A DNA stretch of 14,624 bases from VGEM01 sp033764265 (lineage in GTDB: Bacteria; Pseudomonadota; Alphaproteobacteria; Rhodospirillales; Rhodospirillaceae), in contig JANRJB010000116.1 of assembly GCA_033764265.1 (NCBI GenBank), positions 1 to 14,624 on the forward strand. The letters run 5' to 3'. The number at the start of each line of letters is the position of its first letter. Within the stretch, counting starts at the first letter, position 1. Below the pieces are notes generated by a model that saw only the letters and a program-made list of their open reading frames with translations, ran no database searches and was not told where the DNA came from. The translations under genes were made by a program, and so were the position numbers. Below are positions 1 to 9,909 of the stretch, piece after piece.

Positions 1-721
1 GCGCCAGCCGCCGCGCCATGCCGAACGTCGCGATCAGCAGGCGCAGCCACGCGCGCGGGCGCGGCCGCAGGCGGCCTGTCAGATCGATCTCGCGCACGAC
101 GCGCAGGCCGGCGGCGCTCAACGCGGCACGAAACCCCGCGGCATCCGGCAGCACCGGACAGCGCCAGTGGGCTTTGAAGCTTGCGAGCAGCTCAGCGTCG
201 TGGCTGCCCGCGGGCATGTCGTCGACGATCAGGAACAGCCCGCCGGGATCGAGTGCCGCGGCCAGGTTGGCGATGGCGCCGGTTGGATCAGGGCTGTGGG
301 CGAGGGATTCGATGGCGATCACGGCATTGTACCGGCCGGCGATGCGGTGGTGATAGTCGCGTACATGAAAGCGGCAGGTGGCACCGATACCGCGACGGTC
401 CGCTTCGGCCTCGGCGCGGCGGCATTGTTCAGGGCTCAGCGTCAGGCCGTCGTAATGGCCCCCCACGCCGTCGTGCCAGCGGAAGATGGTGCCGCCCAGG
501 CCGCAGCCGGCGTCGAGCACACGCGGCGAAGGCTGCAGACCGGCCTCGCGTGCGGCGTCGAGGATCAGGCGATCGAGCCGGTCGGGCGTCGCCACGTCGT
601 CGTCGTGCCCGGCGAGAAACCGATGGGTGGCGGCGTGCGCCGCGCCGCCATCACGGCGCACCCAGCGCGCCAGGTCGAGAAACCGCGCGAGATGATCGTA
701 ATAGGCGCCGGTCTCGCTCAT
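1..721 (-). CDS. class I SAM-dependent methyltransferase (3' end cut by the window)
   Basis: I translated this frame by hand. It begins MSETGAYYDHLARFLDLARW and stays open for 240 codons to the window edge. The SAM-binding motif I, VLDAGCGLGGT, lies at residues 68-78. It is followed by GLTLSPEQCRRA (92-103), a pattern seen in sterol, tocopherol and cyclopropane-type small-molecule methyltransferases. YNAVIAIESLAH (131-142) and ALDPGGLFLIVDD (156-168) correspond to later strands of the Rossmann fold. No signal peptide or membrane helix is visible, so it should be cytosolic. Its ATG (721-719) overlaps the TGA of the acetoacetyl-CoA synthetase gene (720-718) as ATGA, and no good Shine-Dalgarno is visible, so translational coupling is likely. 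The substrate cannot be read from the sequence; a lipid, quinone or other small molecule is likelier than nucleic acid. The C-terminus is missing. Confidence 0.88.
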   Translation of the reverse strand, partial: MSETGAYYDHLARFLDLARWVRRDGGAAHAATHRFLAGHDDDVATPDRLDRLILDAAREAGLQPSPRVLDAGCGLGGTIFRWHDGVGGHYDGLTLSPEQCRRAEAEADRRGIGATCRFHVRDYHHRIAGRYNAVIAIESLAHSPDPTGAIANLAAALDPGGLFLIVDDMPAGSHDAELLASFKAHWRCPVLPDAAGFRAALSAAGLRVVREIDLTGRLRPRPRAWLRLLIATFGMARRLA

Positions 722-2664
722 CGCGCCAGCTCGGGCCGGTTCATGAAATGCGACAACGCATCGGGGTTGGCCAGCGCCTCGACGTTCTTCACCGGCCGGC
801 CGTGGATCACGTCGCGCACCGCCAGTTCGACGATCTTGCCCGACTTGGTGCGCGGAATTTCGGGCACCTGCACGATCCGCGCCGGTACGTGGCGCGGCGA
901 GCAGTTGGCGCGGATGCGTTCGCGCAGCGATTTCTCAAGCGCCTCGGTCAAAGCCGCGCCGGGCGCCAGCACCACGAACAGCACCACGCGCACGTCGCCG
1001 TCCCAGTCCTGGCCGACGGCGATGGCTTCCATCACCTCGGCGACCGTCTCGACCTGGCGGTAGATCTCCGCCGTGCCGATGCGCACCCCGCCCGGGTTGA
1101 GCGTGGCGTCGGACCGGCCGTGGATGACAAAACCGCCGTGGACGGACCGCTCGGCCCAGTCGCCATGGCACCAGACGTTGGCGAACCGCGCGAAGTACGC
1201 GGCGCGGTATTTCGCGTCGCCAGGATCGTTCCAGAACCCGACCGGCATCGACGGAAACGGCGCGGTGCACACCAGCTCGCCGGTCGCGCCGGTCATCGGC
1301 CGGCCGGCGTCGTCGAACACGTCCGTCGCCATGCCGAGCGCGGCGGCTTGAATCTCGCCGCGGCGCACCGGCAGCGTCGGCACGCCGGTGACGAAGCAGC
1401 CCAGAATGTCGGTGCCGCCCGACATCGAGGCCAGATGCAGGTCGGATTTCACCGACTCATGGATGAAGTCGAACGAGTCCGGCGCCAGCGGCGAACCGGT
1501 GGAGCACAGGGTGCGCAGCGCGCCCAGGTCGTGGCGCCGTCCTGGCGCGAGACCGGCCTTCTTCACCGCGTCGATGAACTTCGCCGAGGTGCCGAACAGG
1601 GTGACGCGCTCCGCGGCGGCCATGGCGAACAGGCACTCGGTGTCGGGATGGGTCGGCGAACCGTCGTACAGGATCAGCGTCGCGCCGGACGCCAGCGCGG
1701 TCACCAGCCAGTTCCACATCATCCAGCCGAGCGTGGTGAAATAGAAAACGCGGTCGCCGGGCCGAATGTCGCAGTGGTAGCGATGCTCTTTCAGGTGCTG
1801 CAGCAGGGTGCCGCCGTGGCCGTGCACGATGCACTTGGGCGCGCCGGTCGTGCCCGACGAATACAGGATGAACAGCGGATGATCGAACGGCACGCGGGCG
1901 TAGTCGATCGGCCCGGATTCGAACGGCGCGATTGCTGCGCTCCATGTCATGGCCTTGTCGATGCCGTCCAGCACCGGCGGTTCCGCCGCCAGGAACGGGG
2001 CGACGATCACGCGCGTCAGGCCGGGCAGCCCGCCGGCGATGGCCTTGACCTTGTCGAGCACGCCGATCGCCTTGCCGGCGTAGCGATAGCCGTCGACCGC
2101 GAACAGCACTTTGGGATCGATCTGGCCGAAGCGGTCAAGCGCGCCGGCGGCGCCGAAATCTGGCGAGGCCGAGCTGAAGATCGCCCCGCGCGACGCCGCC
2201 GCCAGCATGGCGATCACCGCTTCAGGACAATGCGGCATGAACGCCGCCAACCGGTCGCCCCGGCCGACGCCGCAATCGGCCAGCGCCCGGGCCACGCGCG
2301 ACACCTCATCGCGCAACCGGCCGAAGGTGAAGCTGCGGCGGCTGCCGTCCTCGCCGCGAAACACAAGGGCTTCGGCGTCGTCGGGGCGCGGGCGCAGCAG
2401 GTTCTCGGCGTAGTTCAGCCGCGCCTGCGGAAACCACCGCGCGCCCGGCATGGCGTCCGGGTTTTCGATAACCACGTCGCCGCGCGCGCCGATCACGCCG
2501 CAGTCGGTCCAGACCCGATCCCAGAAGCGGTCCCGCTGCGCCACCGACCAGGCGTGCAGCGCGCCATAGTCGTCGTCGCCGAAACCCACGCCGCGCGCCA
2601 ACGCCGCGATGTTGGTCGCCGCCGCCCGCGCCGGGTCGGGGCGCCACAGAATGTCGCGATTCAT
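718..2664 (-). CDS. aacS: acetoacetyl-CoA synthetase (acetoacetate--CoA ligase)
   Basis: The protein has 648 residues, the usual length for acetoacetyl-CoA synthetase. It would activate acetoacetate with ATP and CoA (EC 6.2.1.16), feeding ketone bodies or PHB breakdown products into acetyl-CoA. It belongs to the ANL adenylate-forming superfamily. The P-loop YSSGTTGAPKCIVH is at 268-281, and SGGTD at 415-419 replaces the aromatic-rich motif of acetyl-CoA synthetase. The ribose-binding Asp is in GDWA near 502. The C-terminal RTKSGKIVE (605-613) carries the catalytic Lys at 610. The P-loop context KCIVHGHGGTLLQHLKEH and the tail VKNVEALANP are typical of this enzyme rather than of acetyl-CoA synthetase. 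The ATG start has only a weak upstream GGA. A 64-bp gap separates it from the upstream binding-protein gene, and its stop overlaps the next methyltransferase start. A related short-chain acyl-CoA ligase is the main alternative. Confidence 0.93.
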   Translation of the reverse strand: MNRDILWRPDPARAAATNIAALARGVGFGDDDYGALHAWSVAQRDRFWDRVWTDCGVIGARGDVVIENPDAMPGARWFPQARLNYAENLLRPRPDDAEALVFRGEDGSRRSFTFGRLRDEVSRVARALADCGVGRGDRLAAFMPHCPEAVIAMLAAASRGAIFSSASPDFGAAGALDRFGQIDPKVLFAVDGYRYAGKAIGVLDKVKAIAGGLPGLTRVIVAPFLAAEPPVLDGIDKAMTWSAAIAPFESGPIDYARVPFDHPLFILYSSGTTGAPKCIVHGHGGTLLQHLKEHRYHCDIRPGDRVFYFTTLGWMMWNWLVTALASGATLILYDGSPTHPDTECLFAMAAAERVTLFGTSAKFIDAVKKAGLAPGRRHDLGALRTLCSTGSPLAPDSFDFIHESVKSDLHLASMSGGTDILGCFVTGVPTLPVRRGEIQAAALGMATDVFDDAGRPMTGATGELVCTAPFPSMPVGFWNDPGDAKYRAAYFARFANVWCHGDWAERSVHGGFVIHGRSDATLNPGGVRIGTAEIYRQVETVAEVMEAIAVGQDWDGDVRVVLFVVLAPGAALTEALEKSLRERIRANCSPRHVPARIVQVPEIPRTKSGKIVELAVRDVIHGRPVKNVEALANPDALSHFMNRPELAR

Positions 2665-2728
2665 GGATCCACGTATGCCAGACCGCGCGGGCGTCGATCA
2701 ACCGCCCAGAATCCCGCTGCGCGGCGGC

Positions 2729-3783
2729 TCAGTTGCCCGCCGTCTCGGCGCAGAACACCGACGGGCACTCGAACTCCAGGCCTTCGTCGAGCGTGCGGCG
2801 GTTTTGCGCGGTGATCTCGTCCGACGGCGGCACCAGCCCCAGCCGCGACAACGCCCCGCCGCGGCCGCTGACCTTGTCGCTGAGCAGCAGGCGCAGGAAC
2901 GCCGCCATGTCGGGGTTGCGCATCAGCCGCGCGCGCTTGACGTAAACGAACAGCGGCCGAGACAGCGGGTAGCGCTGGGTCTCGATGTTGGCGAAGTTCG
3001 GCGCGACGCCGTCGACGGTCAGCGCCTTGACCGCCGGCCCGGCCAGCTGGAACTGGCCGTAGCCGACCAGGCCGATCGCGCCCGGCGCCCCGCCGACGGC
3101 GCCGATCAGGAACTGATCGTCCTCGCTCACGTCCACGTAGGCCCCGTCGCCGCGCACCTTCATGCAGCGCAGCTCGGTCTCGCGCGGCACGTCGCGGCCC
3201 AGCCGGCCCAGCAGCTCGTAGCACGACGGCTTCAACAGGCCGTCCTCGATGTACAGCCGCGTGCCCGAGGTTTGCGGCGGCCCCAGCACGCGGATCGGCA
3301 GGCCGGGCAGGGCGTCGTTCACGCCGGCCCACACCGACACGTCGTTGGGCCGCAGCGCGCCCGCCGCCGGGGTCTCGGCGGCGATGGCGCGGTACAGGTC
3401 GAGCCGGCCGATGTCGGTGAGCGGGCTGGCCGCATCGGTGAACACCACCAGTCCGTCATAGCCGATCAGGAACGCCACGATGTCGCGCACGCCGTTGCGA
3501 TTGCAGGTTCGCCGCTGCTGGCGGGTGATGGCGAACGAGGCGTTGTTCATGTCGGGCAGGAAGTCCGCCATGCCCGCGCAGAAGTAGTCGAAGCCGGTCT
3601 CGGTGCCGGTCGCCTCGATGGTGATCGCGGCGGCGGAAGTCTTGCTGAACTCGTCGGCCACCAGCCGCATGAACGGATAGACCGTCGACGACCCGACGAT
3701 GCTGATGTCGTCGGCGCGCAGGGGACCGGCCGCGCCAAGCGCGGCCGCGATGCCGAACGCGGCCAGGATGAGCCGGGCGCGCA

Positions 3784-3784
<1 letters not shown>
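2729..3784 (-). CDS. PstS-like periplasmic substrate-binding protein
   Basis: This is a 351-residue protein of the phosphate-binding-protein superfamily (PstS/PBP-like-2 type). A Sec signal, MRARLILAAFGIAAALGAAG, ends near PLRA before DDISIVGSST. The GSSTVYPF segment just after it, the TSGTRLYIEDG segment in mid-protein, GAIGLVGYGQF, and the C-terminal YPLSRPLFVYVKRA are the usual landmarks of the fold. No Pst permease or ATPase gene lies nearby. Instead the gene overlaps the stop of a membrane histidine kinase, so it may present a ligand to that kinase rather than serve transport. The start is ambiguous. ATG at 3784 shares one base with the kinase TGA, while GTG at 3787 would give a GTGA overlap; a GGAG lies 6-9 bases upstream of both. 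Phosphate is the default ligand of the family, but specificity is not proven here. Confidence 0.88.
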
Positions 3785-5580
<1,796 letters not shown>

Positions 5581-5696
5581 CGGCCTGGCGGCCCATCGGA
5601 CCGACGGGCGCCGCCGCGTCGTGCTCCACTGCGATTACGGGACGGTTTTCTAAACCAATGCGAGCATATCCCGCCGACGCGGCGGTCCGGCGGGCG

Positions 5697-5748
5697 GGAC
5701 TGTGAAACTTTTGCGAAAATTAAGTGTCGGCAGCGCGACGCCGCCGAC
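5697..5748 (-). terminator. candidate terminator of the dehydrogenase, next to an AT-rich patch
   Basis: Read on the minus strand after the dehydrogenase stop, the inverted repeat GTCGGC / GCCGAC (5748-5743 and 5731-5726, 11-nt loop) is followed by ACTTAATTTTCGC. That gives a hairpin and an imperfect T tract, compatible with a weak intrinsic terminator. The AT-rich patch at about 5703-5725 contrasts with its G+C-rich surroundings and could equally hold the promoter of the downstream kinase gene. I see no convincing -35/-10 pair. The rest of the 197-base gap (5583-5779) holds only G+C-rich short dyads, such as ccgccg-acg-cggcgg at about 5671-5685. Confidence 0.35.
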
Positions 5749-5779
5749 GGCGCGCGCGGTGGCGGGTGTGATCCGCTCC

Positions 5780-7879
5780 TTATTGAAGCGGGCGCACCGT
5801 GCCGCGCGTATCGGCCCGGCGCGCTTCGGCGATCACGTACAGCCGGATCGCCTCGGTGGCGGCGGCGTCCAGCACCTGGTCGAACGCCATCATGCCGTTG
5901 AAGGCGCGCACGCCGCCGCGCACCACGTCGTTCCACGCGTCGGCGTCGCCCAGCATGTCGGAGAAGCGCAGGTCGGGTTGCACCTTGTCGCCCGTGGCGT
6001 AGAAGCCATGGCAGTGGAAGCAGAAACGGTGATAGCGCTCGAAACCCAGCTTCAGGCTTGCATCGTCGGCCGAAGCGGGCAGGGCGGGCGGTGCGGGCAG
6101 CGGCGGCGGGTCGTAATCCACCGGCGGCAGCCGGCCGGCCGCGTCCAGTTTGAACGCCAGCACACGGTTGGTGTTGGGCACAGCCGCCGGGTAGGGCACC
6201 GGGCCGTCGATCAGGCTGGCGTAGCCTTCGCCGACCGCCAGCGCCACGTATTGCTCGCCATCGACGGTGTACGACACCGGCGCGGCGATCACCGGGTTCT
6301 GGGTGTCGAAGCGCCACAGCGCGCGGCCGTCGCGGGCGTCGTAGGCGGCGAACCGGGCCGCGCCATCGCCGTGGAACACCAGGCCACCGGCGGTGGCCAG
6401 CACGCCGCCGCGCGGACCGTCAACAGGGGTACGCCACACCGCCGCCTGCGCCACCGGATCCCAGGCGGTCAGGAAACTCCCCGGCGGGGCCAGCGGCAGC
6501 GACGCGGGCTGCTCGGCCGGTGCGCAGAAGCTGCAGGTGGCGCCGCTCAGGTAGCCGCGGGCGAAAGTCCAGCCGGGTTCGTCGCCATAGACCTGTGCGT
6601 TGTTGTTCGACACCAGGAACACCCGGCCGGTGCCGGCGTCGAACGCCATCGGATACCAGCCGTGTCCGCCGGTCGAGCCCGGCTGCACGCGCACCGGCTT
6701 GCCGTCGGGGTAGCGCGCGGCCGCCACCTCGATCGGCCGGCCGGTGGCCAGGTCGACGCCCGTGGCCCAATTGACGGCGGCATGGGCTTCGGCCGAGATC
6801 AACTCGCCGGTGGCGCGGTCGAGCACGTAGAAGAAGCCGTTCTTGGGCGCCTGCATCGCCACCTTGCGCACCTGTCCATCAATCTCCAGGTCCGCAAGCA
6901 CGATCGGCTGGGTGGCGGTGTAGTCCCAGTCGTCGCCCGGGGTGGACTGGTAGTGCCAGACGTAGGCGCCGGTGTCGGCGTTCAGCGCGACGATCGAGTT
7001 GGTGTAGAGGTTGTCGCCCTGGCCCCGGGAGCGGACCTTGCGGTTCCACGGCGCGCCGTTGCCGGTGCCGATGTAGACCAGGTTCAGCGCGGGGTCGTGC
7101 ACGATGCTTTCCCACACCGTGCCGCCGCCGCCCATGGTCCACCAGTCGCCGTGCCAGGTGGCCGCGGCGCGGCGCTGGGCCTCGTCCTCGAAACCCAGCG
7201 CGGGATCGCCCGGCACGGTGTAGAAGCGCCAGACCAGCGCGCCGGTCTCGGCGTCGTAGGCCGAGACATAGCCGCGCACGCCCAGGTCGCCGCCGGCGTT
7301 GCCGATGATCACCTTGCCTTTCACCACCCGCGGCGCGCCGGTGATGGCGTAGGGCCAGGCGCGGTCGATGGTCAGCGTGTCCCACACCTTGGCGCCGGTG
7401 GCGGCATCCAGCGCCACCAGTCGGCCGTCGAGGGTGCCGACGAACACCTTGCCGTTCCATGCCGCGACGCCGCGATTGACGCCCTTGCAGCACTCGAAGC
7501 CCAGCCAGGCCTTGTCGACCTCGGGATCGAAACGCCATAGCTCGGCACCGGTGCGGGCGTTCAGGGCGTAGACGTTGCTCCACGCGCCGGTGACGTACAT
7601 CACGCCGTCGATCACCAGCGGCACCGCCTGCACCGGGCGGACTTCGTCGATCGTGGAGGACCACGCCAGCCCCAGCCGACCGACATTGTCGCGGCTGATC
7701 GCGGTCAGCGGGCTGAAATGCTCGCCGCGATAGCTGCGTCCGTAGGACATCCAGTTGCCCGGATCGCGGTCGGCGGCGTTGAGCCGCTCGGCCGTTACGG
7801 CCGCGGCGGGACTCTGCGCGACGGCGGGCGGCACGATGAACAAAGCCGCGACGGCGGCCAGAATGGCGAGTCGACTCAT
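5780..7879 (-). CDS. PQQ-dependent quinohemoprotein alcohol dehydrogenase with C-terminal cytochrome c domain
   Basis: This 699-residue periplasmic enzyme would oxidise an alcohol or aldehyde with PQQ and pass electrons to its own heme c. A Sec signal, MSRLAILAAVAALFIVPPAV, ends at AVAQ. The eight-bladed quinoprotein propeller covers about 30-580. Adjacent cysteines C130-C131 (GFECCKGVNRG) match the vicinal disulfide of this family. N274 (GTGNGAPWN) lies in the metal-binding position. D319 in GDDWDYT is the likely catalytic base; threonine two residues later fits a Ca2+ enzyme, not the lanthanide WDYD type. A proline-rich linker (about 589-601) joins a cytochrome c domain with CFHCH at 620-624 and a candidate Met ligand at 663-664. 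This start is chosen because a signal peptide begins here behind GGGGGA; the frame stays open 54 codons further upstream without either. No PQQ-synthesis gene or separate cytochrome is nearby. The exact alcohol substrate is unknown. Confidence 0.93.
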   Translation of the reverse strand: MSRLAILAAVAALFIVPPAVAQSPAAAVTAERLNAADRDPGNWMSYGRSYRGEHFSPLTAISRDNVGRLGLAWSSTIDEVRPVQAVPLVIDGVMYVTGAWSNVYALNARTGAELWRFDPEVDKAWLGFECCKGVNRGVAAWNGKVFVGTLDGRLVALDAATGAKVWDTLTIDRAWPYAITGAPRVVKGKVIIGNAGGDLGVRGYVSAYDAETGALVWRFYTVPGDPALGFEDEAQRRAAATWHGDWWTMGGGGTVWESIVHDPALNLVYIGTGNGAPWNRKVRSRGQGDNLYTNSIVALNADTGAYVWHYQSTPGDDWDYTATQPIVLADLEIDGQVRKVAMQAPKNGFFYVLDRATGELISAEAHAAVNWATGVDLATGRPIEVAAARYPDGKPVRVQPGSTGGHGWYPMAFDAGTGRVFLVSNNNAQVYGDEPGWTFARGYLSGATCSFCAPAEQPASLPLAPPGSFLTAWDPVAQAAVWRTPVDGPRGGVLATAGGLVFHGDGAARFAAYDARDGRALWRFDTQNPVIAAPVSYTVDGEQYVALAVGEGYASLIDGPVPYPAAVPNTNRVLAFKLDAAGRLPPVDYDPPPLPAPPALPASADDASLKLGFERYHRFCFHCHGFYATGDKVQPDLRFSDMLGDADAWNDVVRGGVRAFNGMMAFDQVLDAAATEAIRLYVIAEARRADTRGTVRPLQ

Positions 7880-8148
7880 GTTCCCCCGTTCAGGGTAAAG
7901 GACTTTTCCGCAAACACGGCTCCGATCGGCCATCGGCCAAGGCCACAGGGCGGCCGCGATTGCGACAAAGAGTAGCGGAATTCGGGCCCGGCAGGCATCG
8001 CTTGGTCCCAATTGCCGGCGGCCGGGACATCCCTGATTCAAGTCATGTCTTGCGGCGGCCGCAGGCGTATCCTCTTTGATAACCTGAAATCAGGTCCCAC
8101 ATGCCAAGCGGGACCGTCCCCGTCCCCCGCGTCACAGGAGAACCAACC
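7880..8148. promoter_or_regulatory. divergent intergenic region between dehydrogenase and small-protein gene
   Basis: These 269 bases separate two divergently transcribed genes and should hold promoters for both. The clearest element is a perfect 14-base palindrome, ACCTGAAATCAGGT, at 8082-8095 (6-bp arms around AA). It lies 53 bases upstream of the plus-strand start and is a good size for a dimeric repressor or activator site. GATAAC at 8078-8083 touches it and is -10-like, but no well-spaced -35 accompanies it. On the dehydrogenase side only the GGGGGA ribosome-binding sequence (7887-7882, minus strand) is evident. Confidence 0.4.
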
Positions 8149-8490
8149 ATGGCGACCCCCAAGACCGACCGGCCGACCTACGCCGCCGAAGCGATTCCGT
8201 CCGACATCAAGAACAGCGTGTTCCTGGGCAACCCGATCCTCGACAACCTGGTCAGCGCCATGGTGGCGATGGGCGCCGAGGTATGGGCGGCCAAGCGGCG
8301 CATCAAGGTGGTGGAAGCCGTGCTGGCCAAGAACGGCATCGGCGCCGAGCAGATCGAGCAGTACATGCCGACCGAGGAGGAAAAGGCCGCGTGGGAAGCC
8401 GACCGCGACCGTTTCGTCGCGCTGGCCTTCGGTCCGTTGACCCACGAAGGCACCCTCGGCCCGACCACCAGTTTCCCGCCGCGCTCGTAA
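8149..8490 (+). CDS. small conserved-looking protein of unknown function, upstream of a methyltransferase
   Basis: This 113-residue protein starts MATPKTDRPTYAAEAIPSDI behind a good AGGAGA at 8136-8141 with a 7-base spacer. The frame opens earlier, at an ATG at 8101 that has no ribosome-binding site, so 8149 is preferred. I do not recognise the family. The central part (about 25-65: NPILDNLVSAMVAMGAEVWA, then KRRIKVVEAVLAKNGI) is predicted helical. A charged segment follows (PTEEEKAAWEADRDRF). There is no signal peptide, membrane helix or cysteine, so it should be a soluble cytosolic protein. Its stop lies 33 bases before the ATG of the Tat-like methyltransferase, on the same strand, with no terminator between them. 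It is probably a partner, chaperone or regulator of that protein, but this rests only on position. Codon use matches its neighbours. Confidence 0.8.
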   Translation: MATPKTDRPTYAAEAIPSDIKNSVFLGNPILDNLVSAMVAMGAEVWAAKRRIKVVEAVLAKNGIGAEQIEQYMPTEEEKAAWEADRDRFVALAFGPLTHEGTLGPTTSFPPRS

Positions 8491-8523
8491 GCGCCGGCCT
8501 GACGCCAATCCACGGAGAGTCAC

Positions 8524-9714
8524 ATGATCGATCGTCGTCATCTGTTCGCGACCGGCGCCGCCGGCGCGGCCGCGCTGTCCCCCTTCTTCAACGCCCGCCT
8601 GGCTGAAGCCGCCGCCGCCGCCAAGGCCGCCGGCGATGTCGAGCTGCGCGGCGCCGATGGCCGCCTCGAGCGGCTGGGTACGCTGGACCTGGAAGGCGCG
8701 CAGGACTTCACGCTCGGCTTCCGCCTGTGGCACGCCAAGCAGGCGCGCGCCGCCTCGTCGCGGCTGTTCCAGAAGGTGATGAAAGAGGCCGGCGTCGACC
8801 CCGACGCCGAGATGACCTACGAGGAAATGCTGGCCCTGGTCGAAAAGGACCCGGCCATCAACATGGCGCAGCGGCTGTGGCTGGCCAACCAGCAGGTGAC
8901 GTGGAAGACGCTGCAGGACTACTACCACGCCAACGCCGACATGTACCTGGCCGAGATGGAAGCCGCCGACAAGGCCGGCCCCGGCACGCTGGAACTGAAC
9001 CCGAAGATGGACGTGCCGGCCTACACCCGGCACGAAATCCACATCCAGCCGGGCGGTTACGTCGGCGACCCGTTCGCCGGCCACATCTATCACTACGGCA
9101 CCAACAGCTTTTACATCAGCGTCATCGGCCATAACGAGCAGGACCAGGTACACAAGGGCACCGCGGCCAACCTGCCGATCCCGGCCGACGGCAAGGTCAA
9201 GCGCATCCTCGACATGGGCTGCGGCATCGGCCAGCTGACCGTGGCCCTGAAGGAGCGCTTCCCCGAGGCCGAGGTGTGGGGCATCGACGTCGGCGGCCCG
9301 ATGGTGCGCTACGCCCACATGCGCGCCCGCGACATCGGCGCGGACGTGAACTTCGCCCAGCGGCTGGTGGAACAGACCGGCTTCCCCGACGGCTATTTCG
9401 ACCTGGTCACCAGCTACATCATCCACCACGAGCTGCCGGCCGAGATCACCCGCAAGACCATCGCCGAGGCGGCACGCGTGACCCGCAAGGGCGGCGTGTA
9501 CTATCCGCTCGATTTCATCTCGGGCGGCACCAAGGGCAAGCCGGGCAGCCTGTACGCCCGCTGGTTCGACCACCGCTGGAACAACGAAGTGTGGAGCCTG
9601 GAGTACCACTCCATCGACTTCACCCAGGAAATCGGCAAGGGCGGCTTCGAGATCGTCAAGAACGCCAAGCCCGCGCTGCGCGGGTTCGGCATCCGTCACG
9701 CCATCCGCACTTAA
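8524..9714 (+). CDS. class I SAM-dependent methyltransferase with twin-arginine-like N-terminus
   Basis: This is a 396-residue protein with GGAGAG 4 bases before its ATG. The N-terminus MIDRRHLFATGAAGAAALSP resembles a Tat signal: a double Arg, a short alanine-rich core, and a candidate cleavage site after LAEA (26-29). Residues 45-220 form a long helical and mixed region I cannot assign, ending with HEIHIQPGGYVGDPFAGHIY. The methyltransferase core follows. Motif I is ILDMGCGIGQ (228-237), the acidic ribose-binding residue is D255 in WGIDVGG, FDLVTSYIIHHE is at 292-303, and RKGGVYYPLDF (321-331) is the later strand. SAM is normally found only in the cytoplasm, so an exported methyltransferase would be odd. 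The signal may be real, a membrane anchor, or a mimic. The gene follows the 113-residue gene and is closed by a strong terminator. The substrate is unknown. Confidence 0.9.
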   Translation: MIDRRHLFATGAAGAAALSPFFNARLAEAAAAAKAAGDVELRGADGRLERLGTLDLEGAQDFTLGFRLWHAKQARAASSRLFQKVMKEAGVDPDAEMTYEEMLALVEKDPAINMAQRLWLANQQVTWKTLQDYYHANADMYLAEMEAADKAGPGTLELNPKMDVPAYTRHEIHIQPGGYVGDPFAGHIYHYGTNSFYISVIGHNEQDQVHKGTAANLPIPADGKVKRILDMGCGIGQLTVALKERFPEAEVWGIDVGGPMVRYAHMRARDIGADVNFAQRLVEQTGFPDGYFDLVTSYIIHHELPAEITRKTIAEAARVTRKGGVYYPLDFISGGTKGKPGSLYARWFDHRWNNEVWSLEYHSIDFTQEIGKGGFEIVKNAKPALRGFGIRHAIRT

Positions 9715-9746
9715 GTCGCCGCGCCGAGGCTTTCACTCGCGACAGG

Positions 9747-9784
9747 CAGGCCCCGGACGTCGGTCCGGGGCCTGTTTCGTTCTT
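9747..9784 (+). terminator. intrinsic terminator after the Tat-like methyltransferase
   Basis: A perfect 12-bp inverted repeat, CAGGCCCCGGAC / GTCCGGGGCCTG, with a 4-base loop (GTCG) lies 32 bases after the stop codon. It is followed by TTTCGTTCTT. The stem is long, G+C-rich and directly followed by T-rich sequence, so it should end the two-gene transcript. Confidence 0.85.
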
Positions 9785-9804
9785 GCGGGCGTCGGCAGTG
9801 CTTT

Positions 9805-9904
9805 TCTATTGTCGTCCTGGGCCTTGTGCCCAGGACCCAGAGTCAAGGAACACAGAGTTTCGATTGCCCTGGGCCCTGGGGCTGAACCCCAGGGCGACAG
9901 ATGT
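9805..9904. repeat. REP-like palindromic element with two inner hairpins
   Basis: This is an imperfect large palindrome, each half of which is itself a hairpin. Left hairpin: TCCTGGGC-CTTGT-GCCCAGGA (9815-9835). Right hairpin: GCCCTGGGG-CTGAA-CCCCAGGGC (9873-9895). The outer ends, TATTGTCGTCCTGGG and CCCAGGGCGACAGATG, are near-complements. This architecture matches dispersed extragenic repeats common in alphaproteobacterial genomes. Its edge (TCTATTGTCGTCC, 9805-9817) recurs exactly at 9910-9922. Confidence 0.7.
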
Positions 9905-9909
9905 GTTTC

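Noticed and set aside
181..2814. 877-codon open frame on the plus strand, antisense to acetoacetyl-CoA synthetase
   Set aside because: The translation is dominated by Arg, Ala, Gly and His, with no recognisable motif. It is the usual antisense shadow of a G+C-rich gene, and the minus-strand protein matches its family over its full length.
5697..5727. Pho-box-like site before the kinase gene
   Set aside because: The AT-rich patch does not contain the repeated CTGTCAT-type half-sites of a Pho box. The idea came only from the PstS-like neighbour.
5702..7540. 612-codon plus-strand frame antisense to the PQQ dehydrogenase
   Set aside because: Same kind of shadow. The real gene has a signal peptide, propeller landmarks and a heme motif.
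7880..8041. 54-codon N-terminal extension of the PQQ dehydrogenase
   Set aside because: The extension would bury the Sec signal peptide, and the internal ATG at 7879 has GGGGGA just upstream.
8101..8148. Earlier ATG giving a 129-residue version of the small protein
   Set aside because: There is no ribosome-binding site there, and the added residues are low in complexity. The ATG at 8149 has AGGAGA at ideal spacing.
8038..9699. 553-codon minus-strand frame antisense to the Tat-like methyltransferase
   Set aside because: The composition is biased toward Val, Gly, His and Gln and shows no motifs. The plus-strand genes have good ribosome-binding sites and a terminator.
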